Of a stretch of 64,000 nucleotides of DNA, positions 54,696 to 64,000 are shown piece after piece. Under the pieces are notes generated by a model, which was not told the DNA's origin, made no database searches, and worked only from the letters and a program-made list of their open reading frames with translations. The DNA comes from Ryuthela nishihirai (lineage: Eukaryota; Arthropoda; Arachnida; Araneae; Heptathelidae). The DNA lies in the NCBI GenBank assembly GCA_038380435.1, contig JAWZYU010000019.1, positions 26,499,801 to 26,563,800 of the forward strand, given 5' to 3'. The position numbers and the translations under genes were made by a program. How positions within the stretch are numbered: position 1 is the stretch's first letter; each line of letters begins with the position of its first letter.

Positions 54696-55928
54696 GTGAC
54701 TTCACCCTTTAGCGGAGGAGGAACAGGTCTTTGCCCCATGCCTGCGATCAGGGGGCTGTTTGATATTGTTGGCCCTACCAATCTCAATAAACCTAATTTC
54801 TTTAAAAATCCTACTAATCATTTTCTCTCTGCAGGAACGTGGAACGTGAGGACATTACATAGAGATTATTCTCTTGATGTCCTCATGCAGGAATTCCAGC
54901 GCTATAACCTAGATATTCTAGGCTTGCAAGAGACCAGATGGACAGGTAAAGGTGAGATACTTAAAAATAACTTTAAATTTCTCTTTACAGGGAGGGAGGA
55001 TGGAAAGCATCACCAAGGCGTGGGTCTGCTGCTCAGCAGACATGCTAGTGATGCTCTTCTAGGATATGAGTGCATTAATGAAAGGTTTCTTAGAGCAAAA
55101 TTTCAGACAAGCATTAAAGACTTGAATGTTATCTGCTGTTATGCCCCCACTGAGGATTCTGATGAGAAGGATAGGTTTTACGGACAACTTCAGGATATTT
55201 TGAATTCTGTCAAGAAAGGAGATATTACCCTTGTTCTTGGTGACTTCAATGCCAAAGTTGGTACCGACTCTGACCTTTGGGGAGGAGTAATAGGCCCTTT
55301 TGGTATTGGTAGCTGCAATGGCAATGGGCAACGTCTCCTACAGGTAAGTAAACTCAATGGTTTCAGAATAACTAACACATATTACAAACACCGCGACATA
55401 CATAAATACACATGGGTTTCACCTGATGGGCTGCATAGGAATATGATTGATTATATATTAATTAACAGCAAATGGGCTAGTTCTGTTAGAAATGCCAGGG
55501 CATATAGGGGAGCTGAAATTGGATCTGACCATTACCTTGTTAAAAGTGTCTTGCAACTTAAACTTAAAAAGTGTTGTGCTAGGGTTAAAAAATTTACCTT
55601 TAATACTGAAGCTCGGAATGACCCAGTTATAGCTAAAGCTTACCATGATAGGTTACTTAGTCATTATGACAGTCATGGTCTGCTTAATACTGAAGTTGAG
55701 GAAGAATGGGGCCATTTTAAACAGGCTTTTTTGGAAACTAACAGTACTCTTTTAGGGAAAAAGGAGCAGAGGAGACAGAATTATTTAAGTGATAAGGCAC
55801 TTGAGCTTATTTCAGAAAGAAGGAACTGCAGGAATGTCCTTAATCAGTACCCTACTAGTCCTAATAGAAAGCATTACAAAGAACTTAATAAACGTGTAAA
55901 GGATTTTCAGAATTTCATCAAAAAATAA
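54696..55928 (+). CDS. RTE LINE AP-like endonuclease region
   Basis: Open for 410 codons. Several ATGs lie close together (54739 is the next one inside, MPAIRGLFD), so the true start is uncertain. Motifs are SAGTWNVRTLHRDY (Asn), NLDILGLQETRW (catalytic Glu), VGLLLSR, CCYAPTED, LVLGDFNAKVG (Asp/Asn), NMIDYILINSKW, and IGSDHYLVKS (Asp-His). TWNVRTL/LQETRW wording is characteristic of RTE/BovB-type endonucleases (recalled). It would nick target DNA for reverse transcription. The frame leaves the RTE sequence at about 55915-55925 where another LINE is inserted. Confidence 0.9.
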   Translation: MTSPFSGGGTGLCPMPAIRGLFDIVGPTNLNKPNFFKNPTNHFLSAGTWNVRTLHRDYSLDVLMQEFQRYNLDILGLQETRWTGKGEILKNNFKFLFTGREDGKHHQGVGLLLSRHASDALLGYECINERFLRAKFQTSIKDLNVICCYAPTEDSDEKDRFYGQLQDILNSVKKGDITLVLGDFNAKVGTDSDLWGGVIGPFGIGSCNGNGQRLLQVSKLNGFRITNTYYKHRDIHKYTWVSPDGLHRNMIDYILINSKWASSVRNARAYRGAEIGSDHYLVKSVLQLKLKKCCARVKKFTFNTEARNDPVIAKAYHDRLLSHYDSHGLLNTEVEEEWGHFKQAFLETNSTLLGKKEQRRQNYLSDKALELISERRNCRNVLNQYPTSPNRKHYKELNKRVKDFQNFIKK

Positions 55929-57135
55929 TAAACATTCAATCATTGATAAAATATTAAATAATTTTAATGACACTTTTTCAAATAACTTAATAAACAAGAA
56001 TGAAATAACTGAATTAATTTTAAATAAGAAAAGTGGAGACTATAATATACAAATTCCATATTGGACTTCTACATTTCCTATTTTAAACACAAATATTGAT
56101 AATATACAAACCAAAAAAGCACATGATATTGATACTCTTAAACTACTTTCAGAACTGCAAATAAATAATAGATATAAAGATTTTATACACATATACACGG
56201 ACGGATCTCTTAGTGAAGATAGAAATAAATTAGCTGGAGCTTTTATATGCCCAGAAGAAAATTATGAATATCTTTTTAAATTCAACAAACCTCATCCCAT
56301 TTTAACTGCAGAAATATCTGCAATCATTTTAGCATTAAACTGGGCTTTAAAATTTAAAAATAAAAATATTGTAGTTTTCACTGACAGTAAAGCATCGATA
56401 GAAACAATATATAATGATCCCTCAAAAAGTAATTTCAAAATCTTTATAAATGACATTCTTATCATAACAAAAAATCATATAATCAACAGAAATATTATAC
56501 ATATACAATGGATACCTAGTCATGTAGGAATAAAATATAATGAAATAGTAGATAAAAAAGCAAAAACAGCAATAAATATAATTCCTAACTACAACACACC
56601 CTTTTTTATATTTTTATTTAAAAAACTAAATAAAGTAAATATTATAAATGACACACAAAAATGGTATGATACAAATGCAAATAACACATTTAGATATGAT
56701 ATTTCACATGCTATAAATAAATTCAACAATTTTGGTTTGAATAAAAAAGAAATAAATATAATTCTGAAAATTAAAACAAACTCAGCAATCACAAAGGCAA
56801 GATTATATAGAATGAAAAAAAAAGATTCCTCGGCAAGTGATAAATGTATGGAGTATGAGAATCTTGAACATATATTGTTCAAGTGTAAAAAATATGATCA
56901 AGAAAGAGAAAAATACTTCAATGTCTTGAGAAAATTTAATATTTCAAATTTCAACTTTAAAAGCATTTTGGAGCCTGAGAATTAAAAAAAAAAAGCAAAA
57001 TACTATAAATTATTAATAACATATATAAAACAAATACATATGTTTAATATATCATAATAAAAAAAAATTAATAAATAAAAAATAAATAAATAAAAAATGA
57101 TAAAAAATGATTGAAAAAAAAAGAAAAAAAATATT
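55922..57135 (+). mobile_element. 5'-truncated RNase-H LINE fragment nested in RTE
   Basis: Carries only the C-terminal RNase H and zinc-knuckle coding region, followed by an A-rich 3' tail (56986-57135, many AAAT/AAAAA blocks). It separates the RTE endonuclease from its RT. It has a much higher AT content than the RTE around it. Confidence 0.82.
55930..56985 (+). pseudogene. LINE RNase H and zinc-knuckle region, open but without start codon
   Basis: The frame is open for 352 codons with no ATG until its last quarter, as expected for a 5'-truncated polyprotein. RNase H residues: IYTDGSL (Asp), TAEISAIILALNWAL (Glu), VVFTDSKASIE (Asp), WIPSHVGIKYNEIVDKKAK (His/Asp), all four carboxylates present. 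The C-terminal C-x7-8-H-x4-C pattern (CMEYENLEHILFKCKKYD) is a partial zinc knuckle. It is a different family from the RNase-H LINE at 16405-17607. The lack of stops suggests recent insertion. Confidence 0.82.
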
Positions 57136-57223
57136 TTGTTCACTGATTATAAAATGCTTCTGAATAAGTTTGCTACTGGGTGGATTCCTGGTAGCAAGAA
57201 GATTCAAATGTTGATGTGTATGT

Positions 57224-57661
57224 ATGTACTACAACAGCAGAGAGCTGTATCAGATAGTTAATGTTTTGTGTGGTAGAAAACGAACAGGTATACAGGGATT
57301 GAAGGATAAACAAGGTAAGGTTGTAGAAAGTGAAGATTCTGTCATGGCTAGGTGGGCTGAGAATTTCAGTGATGTTCTAAACAATGTGGTTAATTCTACT
57401 CCCATTGTTTGTAATGATGATAGATGCATTGTTGGCTTTAATGTTGGCCCTATAACACAATCTGAAGTTAGTTTGGCTATTTCTAAACTTAAACTTCATA
57501 AATCCCCAGGGGTGGATGAAATTACTGCGGAAATGCTTAGAGCTGGGAATGTTTTAGTTACCATTTGGATGACTGAAATTTTGAATAAATTTTATGATAA
57601 AGGCATGGTTCCTAAAGATTTTACCAGAGCTATTATTATCCCTATTTTCCAAAAAAAGTGA
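57224..57661 (+). pseudogene. RTE LINE RT, N-terminal part
   Basis: 145 codons: LYQIVNVLCGRKR, MARWAENFSDVLN, KLHKSPGVDEITAEMLRAG, and GMVPKDFTRAIIIPIFQKK, then a stop. These are the RT entry blocks. The next block (KKSDRSSCDNYRGISLLS) is in another frame, shifted at an A8 run (57649-57656), most simply a one-base indel. Confidence 0.88.
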
Positions 57662-57971
57662 TCGCAGTTCTTGTGATAACTATAGGGGTATCAGCCTACT
57701 CTCTGTTCCAGGTAAAGTTCATTCCATGATTGTGCTTAATAGAATTAAGAATCTGGTTGACAGGCAATTGCGTGATGAGCAATGTGGATTCAGAAGTGGT
57801 AAGGGATGTGTAGATCAGATATTTTCACTTAGGCAAATTCTTGAGAAATGTTTAGAGTTTCAGAAACCTTTGGTTGCTAGCTTTGTTGATTTCAAAAAGG
57901 CTTTCGACTCTGTTGATCGTCATAATTTGTGGTTGATTGTGAGATCATATGGTATACCAGACAAGTTTTAG
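57594..57971 (+). pseudogene. RTE LINE RT, middle part
   Basis: Overlaps the previous frame but is coding from about 57650: NYRGISLLSVPGKV, QCGFRSGKGCVDQIFSLRQI, and FVDFKKAFDSVDRHNLW (first catalytic Asp), ending SYGIPDKF at the SINE-A junction. Continues at 58373 (DKLVNIKKALYNNTE) after the SINE. Confidence 0.9.
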
Positions 57972-58369
57972 ATTGTATTGGATTGGATTGCTTTACCTCT
58001 GAGCGGCACTTTTTTGCACACCATGGACTAAATGGCCAGGTCACATGGACCCCGAAGGCTCAGAGAATGTTGGGGGAGGGGACCCACTGGAACAGTTGTT
58101 GGGAGACAGATGGTAGCCTCCCGTCAAGGCCATCCAGCGTGTTCTTTAACGTGCACAGGGTATGACTCTCCCGCACACGGGAACACGGCTTAACGTCCCA
58201 TCCGACGGACGGCGGCTTTTCAAACCCATCGGTGTCCCCTACTGACCGTGGGCAGGGCGGGGAAATTTTGCGGAGATAAATCTCAACGCTGACCCAGCTG
58301 GGACTCGAACCGGGGAACTACAGATTACGAGCCTGGCGCGCTACCGACTGAGCCACCCCCGCCCCCACA
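57968..58369 (-). repeat. SINE-A, full length, nested in RTE RT
   Basis: Flanked by AGACAAGTT at 57959-57967 and 58370-58378. Removing the SINE and one repeat restores the RT frame (IPDK|LVNIKKAL). Confidence 0.95.
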
Positions 58370-58372
58370 AGA

Positions 58373-59369
58373 CAAGTTAGTTAACATAAAGAAAGCTCTC
58401 TATAATAACACTGAGTCATGTGTGAGAGTTGGTAAGTCTTGTAGCAATTGGTTTAGCATTACTTCTGGTGTTCGACAAGGGTGCATTTTGTCTCCTTTTC
58501 TCTTTAGTTTGGTTGTTGATTATGTTATGCGAAATTCACTTCAAGGGAAAGATTTTGGCCTTAAATGGGCTGGAGATACGAAAATTTCTGATTTAGATTA
58601 TGTTGATGATTTAGCCCTTTTGGCAAATGATGTTGATGAGATGAACTCTTTCATTCGAGCTGTTGATGAGACTGGTAGTACAGTAGGTTTGGTTATAAAC
58701 AGAGAGAAAACTAAAGTGATGAAAATTGGTCAGGCAGGTTGTGATTCAGTTAATCTGAATGGTTGCAGTCTTGAGCAGGTGTCACAGTTTAATTATCTTG
58801 GGAGCTACGTAACTGATACTGGTGATGTGCGGCATGAGATTAACAGACGAATAGGTATTGCTGCCGGGACTTTTAAGAATCTATGGAGATTGTGGAGAAA
58901 TAGGCGTATACACCTAAAGACTAAAATTAGACTGTATAATAGTTTGGTTCTTTCTAGGGTTAGTTATGGTAGTGAAACTTGGACGCTGTGTAAACAAGAT
59001 AACAGGAAACTAGATGCTTTTGATTCTAGATGCTTACGCAGTATCTTGGGTATTAGGTGGTTTAACTTTGTAACTAATGATGAGGTTAGGCAAAGGAGTC
59101 TGCAACTTCCTTTAAGCAGCATATTGTGCAGAGAGAGACTCAGCTGGTTTGGCCATGTTGCCCGTATGGATAATTATAGATTGGCGAATAGGGTTATGAA
59201 CAGTGTGCCTAGAGGCCTCAGAAGGATTTGGAGACCTAGGATGCGGTGGGCAGACAATGTCAAACAGGACCTTGTTAGAATTGGTGTACAGTGGCCGGAT
59301 GCAGCAGATGTAGCTCAGGACAGATATGCTTTTAGAATTAAACTGCGCGGTCTGGTTGGACCTCCGTAG
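58373..59369 (+). pseudogene. RTE LINE RT, C-terminal part
   Basis: Open from the SINE junction to the stop at 59369. Contains GVRQGCILSPFLFSLVVDYV (block B), DYVDDLALLANDVDEM (YVDD catalytic pair), VGLVINREKTKVM, FNYLGSYVTDTGDVRHEINR, and the RTE-type C-terminus ERLSWFGHVARM then RPRMRWADNVKQDL. All catalytic aspartates remain. The stop codon lies within the sequence shared with the short tails at 722-790 and 23521-23590. The break at its 5' side is due only to the SINE insertion. Confidence 0.92.
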
Positions 59370-59402
59370 CCCATGGCTGCTTGAGGATGATGATGATGAT
59401 GA

Positions 59403-60414
59403 AACGAAAAAGTTCAATATCTACAGACAGAGACTGATGACAAAGCGAAAATATTATCTCGTTGTTTTTTTTTTCCGAACGAGATAAAATCTCGAAAAAC
59501 TCATGTCGGCAAATGATCATTTATCTGATATCTAGGAAGAGAGAAATGAGGAAACATATCAAATGTCAAACCTAAAAGTCACCATAAACCGTAATTGTTA
59601 AGTATAATGCAAAAAAATAAAATGTATTTATGTGTTATGGGAAATATTTTAAACAGTAGGATAAATATGATTTTTACCTAAACCTGTTGGTACGACAGAT
59701 GAACGTGCTATTATTAACCGTGATGTCATTATCGTCTTGCGTGATATCGATTGCGTGAACTACAGCGTTAGAATTACGTCACCAACTGCTTCGAACGAAC
59801 TTGACTTAAAAAATAAGGAATAAATTTTTGTCATTAAGAGGAATTGGATTGTGAAGAAAAAAGTAATTTGTTTTAGTCTGTGTGGTATAGTTAAAAGAAG
59901 AAACGTTTTTATTTGGTGTGTTTGCGCGAAGTTAAATAAGTTTATTAGTGTTGATCCTGTTAGCGAACTGCAAAAAAAAAGAAGGATGCTAGGATATTTA
60001 AAAAATGTGACTTAAGAGGTCATAGGTTAGTCGAACAAACAGAACTGATCGCCACTTTCCTGTAGGAACAGTTCATTATATTTAGATGTTTAGTAATTGG
60101 TAAGGTTATTCTCGATATATTACAGGTTTGTTCACTAATATGATTGTGCCACTTATAGTATGCTTTTTGTGTAGATAGTAAGAATTATAGAGGAAACAAC
60201 TCTTTGTATGAATAGTAATTAGGTGTTAAGTTCTTTTGAAGATTTATTTTTATACTGATATAGATTTATGTTAGTTGAATTTATACAAATATTTTCATTC
60301 ATACTTTTGTAATAATTTACATTATTTTAGAATTATAATCCTTAAATATATTTTTTAACTCACGCTCAGTTTTCATTCGTTCAATTCATAACAATATATA
60401 TTTTTTTCTGAACA
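59403..60414. other. No gene recognised
   Basis: AT-rich. I see no coding signal. Confidence 0.4.
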
Positions 60415-60725
60415 TAGAGGAAAAATCGACTTGATCCGAGTGGGATAGAAACTTACGATCTCCTGATGGCATGTCAGGTGCTCTAACCTCTGAGCTACCA
60501 TACCACCGACCGATATTTCTTCTCTTGATGGCTTTTTGATAGCACGGAGCCAGTCGTTTGACGTTGCCCTAAATATAATTTGAAGATGATGGCCGACAAC
60601 AATTTCCAGATATAGCAGCTGAGCTAGTTGCGATGATTTTGTTTACAAGACATTTTCTCTGCTTCTCTAATATTGAAAATTACACTACGTCCATTTGTAT
60701 ATCATGATGCCTATTGTTTTATGTA
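60415..60725 (-). repeat. tRNA-like dispersed repeat (SINE-C), inverted copy
   Basis: Reverse complement of 62840-63165. The tRNA-like part is at 60455-60515 (TAGAAACTTACGATCTCCTG is the reversed B-box side; GGCATGTCAGGTGCTCTAAC the middle). A further ~200 bp of non-tRNA homology continues to the right. Confidence 0.75.
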
Positions 60726-61627
60726 TTATCCGTACAAGTTTACTTGAATATTATTAGTATAATTTGGACATAATGTCTATAACAATAATAGATAATAATG
60801 TCTATAACATAATAATAAATAATTAAAATGCTATATTTATAAAAATAATTTTAATTAAAATAATTTAAATTTGCTAATTAAAAAATTAAAATAATTGTAA
60901 ATTGCTAATTAAAAAAATAAAATAATTTTAAAATGCTATATTTATTTTTCCGATTAGTATATTTTTGCATTCTCCGATTACAAAAATCAGTTTTTTTTTT
61001 TCAAATATATTATCCCTTGTAATTAATTGTTACTACTTTAACAATGATTTGATATGCTTACATCAGTACAAAAGGGATAATTCTTATACAAAATACATGT
61101 TACATAAATGAAAGTGACGATCCGGTTTTGATTGGGATGCTAAAGTAGTCTGATGCGACATTATTTAAGTTACGGAAGACTTGCTATGAAAATTATTGGT
61201 GATATATTTCTTGTTAATTTGTAGTGACTTACACTGAAAGTCACTGAACTAGAATTCTGTTATTAAATCTATAGTTTAGTGATTAAACGGAGGTATAATA
61301 CTACACTAAAAAATGTTATGATTTGTACTGGTAGCCATTTTTACTCCTCTTTTAATGATCTTTCTTTAACTGAAAGCATAAGATAAAATGAAGTTTTAGC
61401 GTTTCGTTTAATGATATACTGAAATATCTAAAATTTTTATGGTAGGTTAAAAGCTATGAAATTGTCTTTATAATTACACTAATCACCTCAGAATAAAATA
61501 AAAAATATTATCTTTTCTAAACTAATTCCATTTATCTTTATACATGAAATGACCCAAAATAAACTAACAATACTCCTGTAAGCTTATAGTAATAACTTAG
61601 TGGATATGTCACAGGCACAGTTTGAAA
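60726..61627. other. No gene recognised
   Basis: Very AT-rich, with a local AT-rich duplication at 60770-60950 (AATAATAAATAATTAAAATG, CTAATTAAAAAATTAAAAT). Confidence 0.4.
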
Positions 61628-62783
61628 TCCGGCATTCTATAGAATGCCTAGGCATTGTATAGAATGCCTAAAACTAGCCGGCAATGTATGAAACGATTCA
61701 TATTTCACACATTTCCTAGGCATTCTATAGAATGCCAAAAGGCAAATCGGCAAAGTATAAAATGCTCCCGGCAGTGATGTTTAATGTCGCAATGTGAGTC
61801 ACGTGACTCTCGACGCTCACCTCAAACAGAGAGCCAGAGCACTCAGTCCAATTCGAATTGACCAGTAAATTTCCCCTGGGTCTCCTATAGGCTCACCCTG
61901 ATTGCCAGATCCGCCAGTCCCAAGTTTCGGTAAAAAAGAGCGCCGTAGTTGGTCACTTTGGACACCAAAAAGACACCCTTCCATTCGGAAAAGCGCCCCC
62001 TAGCGTTGTAAGAGTGTAAAAGAGGGTTGCCTCAATAGGGATTCCAAAGTTTGAGAACCCTAGCTTCCATAGAAAGAGAGTTAAGGTCAAAAAACAGATT
62101 AAAAAAAGTCATCAAAAAACGACATATCACAAGCATCTCGGAACTCCACTGAAATAGATTTGACAAGTAGTAAAGTGAAATACAAATATCCTACCTCGAA
62201 TTGCAAACATCGAATATTCAACACTTTACTGATTCGTTCTCACTTGGCTTCACCTCATATGGGGCGTTTTTTATAATGCGGACGACAGATTCATTACAGG
62301 TTATGATGTTAATATTTTGTGTACTCTTTGCTTCAATATTAAGAATGCTGTCGAAAGCAAAATTCGATTTAAATTGAATCTGAAAATATAGGACAAAAAA
62401 ACCAAAATGGATTCCGACAAAAAATTTCCTCCTGTCCCTTTGGGGTCCACTGCGCGAGTTCCTATCCCAGACGTCGACAAGGGACGAGTGACTCGCCCAA
62501 TCTGCTGGCGGTAGTTCAGCACTGGTATTTTTCTCTTTTTGTAGAAAAATCCCCTATCTTACATTTTGTACTTCTTACATTTTCACATGTATCTTTTCAA
62601 TAAAAGCCTTTTCATACTTTGCCGAAATAGTATTTGTCATTCTATATAATGCCTAGGTATTCTATACAATGCCTAGGGAAAGTATGTAATAATTCTCATA
62701 TTTCATACATTGCCTAAAAACGCCGGGTATTATATGCAATGCCTAGGCATTCTATAGAATGCCGGCTTTTCATACATTGCCGG
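61628..62783. mobile_element. Element with ~140-bp inverted ends packed with 18-bp palindromes
   Basis: Left arm 61628-61770 and right arm 62620-62783 are inverted complements with indels. Each holds several copies of GGCATTCTATAGAATGCC or near variants (61631-61648, 61651-61668, 61719-61736; 62636-62653, 62656-62673, 62726-62743, 62746-62763), joined by CTAGG and mixed with CGGCAAWGTATGAAA. The 850-bp interior has no long ORF. Looks like a foldback or MITE-type non-autonomous element of unknown superfamily. Confidence 0.8.
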
Positions 62784-62839
62784 TAACAGATATAAGAAAT
62801 GTATGAAATTTATACATTTTAAATCACTGTTGAAGCAAT

Positions 62840-63165
62840 ACATAAAACCTAAGGTTTCATGTTTTACAAATGGAGGGAATGTAATTTTCAATATTAGAAG
62901 AAGCACAGAAAATAACCTGTAAACATGAGACTCATCGCAACTACCTCAGGGTTATAAATGGAAGGTGTTCTGTCGACCAGCATTTTCAATTGTAGTTAAG
63001 GCAACTTGCAATGACTGACTCCGTGGTATGAAGCAATCAATAGAAGATATCTCGGTCGACAGCTGGTGGCTCAGGAATCAGAGTACCTGACATGCCATTA
63101 GAAGGTCGTAGGTTCGTACTCTACCGGGATCAAGTCAAAATTTTCTCTATGCTTAAGATTCTTCA
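62840..63165 (+). repeat. tRNA-like dispersed repeat (SINE-C)
   Basis: The tRNA-like segment 63063-63132 has an A-box-like TGGTGGCTCAGGAATCAGAG and a B-box-like GTAGGTTCGTACTC. Unusually, ~200 bp homologous to the inverted copy lies upstream of it. Confidence 0.7.
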
Positions 63166-64000
63166 TCCTGCTTATTATTTACGACTCTTTTTTCATTTAG
63201 TTAAATAATAATATACGTTTATGTGTATTATTTATCGGATTTTTTAAAATACTTCTCTAAAATGTACATCGTTTAAATCTATTTTGTATATTGTAAATAA
63301 AAAGAACCGTATAAGAAGCCTTCTACGTTTGGAGTCTGAGGTGGTTTCCTCATTAGCCTATTCCTAAGTAGATCATATCTGATCACTCATTCACGCCATG
63401 TATTAATCGAGTCCTTTGGCATCAAATTAAAACTTAAACATGACCTCTAATTCGGCAGTGAAGGAATTCCCATATCTTTCCCTTTTTGCACTTTTATCAA
63501 ATTCTAGCATGTAGCATAATTATGATTTTTCGAAGTACCAGTATAAAAGATCCCCTAACCTTCTCCATCTGTGGGTGTCCAATAAGTGGCATGAGTCGCA
63601 AAGGACAAGACAAAAATCACCAAAAGGTGGAAACCCCAGGGGGCAGAATTGTGGGGTAGGAATTATCGGACATATGGCCTGTGAAGTCATTTTTGCAATT
63701 CACAAACAATAAGTTTCATCATAATCAAGGTAGCGAGTGTAATGATCTCATGCGAATATGGTCGCCTTCAGCCAAAAATGAAACCACTGTCAATGAAATC
63801 AGGTCTTTTTTATCTTTAGGATTTTGAGACAAGGAAGGCATTTTAAACTTTTTTATCGATATGCAACTTGTTGCAATACCAAAACAGTCCTCCTGATACA
63901 CAGCTCTAGCATCTATAAGTTATTGATATATACTACCTAGATAACAAAGTACGGAATTTTTGTCATATCAGAAGAAAGCCAAATTCGATGCTCTGCAGCT
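63166..64000. other. No gene recognised
   Basis: Mixed AT-rich sequence, with no ORF or RNA gene I can support. Confidence 0.4.

Larger units (their letters stand above)
54083..59402 (+). mobile_element. RTE-clade LINE, long copy with two nested insertions
   Basis: 5' UTR (about 54083-54695) is followed by an endonuclease frame (54696-55928), a nested RNase-H LINE fragment (about 55922-57135), the RT N-terminal half (57224-57971), a nested SINE-A (57968-58369), and the RT C-terminal half to the stop at 59369. The 3' UTR is only ~30 bp and ends in GAT repeats, a hallmark of RTE elements. After removing insertions I count one A-run frameshift near 57655, so the copy was intact until recently. 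Confidence 0.9.

Noticed and set aside
55059..55331. Minus-strand ORFs inside the RTE endonuclease
   Set aside because: Shadows of the well-supported plus-strand coding frame.

Overview
This window is eukaryotic nuclear DNA. It is AT-rich, contains no operons or long intact host ORFs, and is dominated by transposable elements (TEs) in several stages of decay. The families present are tRNA-headed SINEs, LINEs of several clades, Tc1/mariner and pogo/Tigger remnants, and MITE-like elements. Together they point to a metazoan, most plausibly an arthropod and perhaps a chelicerate. The phylum is inferred from repeat style and is not proven by any host gene. I see one convincing host-type coding piece: a 53-bp exon with splice signals at 43160-43212 matching the KYGKV region of a CYP3-clan cytochrome P450. 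A degraded C2H2 zinc-finger fragment lies at 13632-13862.

Layout. 1-1132: one arm of a 1.1-kb dispersed repeat carrying a Tigger-type transposase C-terminus and a LINE 3' tail; its inverted partner is at 23137-24312. 3.7-8.7 kb: hairpin/tandem motif, SINEs and a tandem MITE pair. 8.8-13.2 kb: a nearly complete CR1/Jockey-superfamily LINE (minus strand) with an intact PHD-finger ORF1. 15.6-16.2 kb: a non-autonomous mariner-like element with about 95-bp inverted ends. 16.4-20.6 kb: two head-to-head LINE relics, one with RNase H (minus) and one with endonuclease plus RT (plus). 24.6-27.4 kb: a rearranged RTE 5' end and a satellite-like tandem repeat split by SINEs. 29-31.9 kb: a Tc1-like element whose transposase contains a 14-unit, 56-bp minisatellite. 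33.2-40.4 kb: SINE-rich, with a 0.65-kb inverted pair and a SINE carrying four tandem tails. 41.4-42.6 kb: AT-rich 171-bp tandem repeats. 45.3-46.7 kb: a LINE fragment split by an unclassified 1.18-kb GC-rich insertion. 50 and 53-54 kb: clusters of a roughly 292-bp repeat. 54.1-59.4 kb: a long RTE-clade LINE, itself interrupted by an RNase-H LINE fragment and a SINE. 60.4-63.2 kb: inverted tRNA-like repeats enclosing a 1.15-kb element with palindrome-studded inverted ends.

How the parts work together. The autonomous LINEs (RTE and CR1 type) encode the endonuclease and reverse transcriptase that could mobilise themselves and, in trans, the SINEs. The SINE insertions carry 9-14-bp target-site duplications, as expected of that mechanism. 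The nesting of insertions gives a relative age order. No complete host gene can be assembled from this window.
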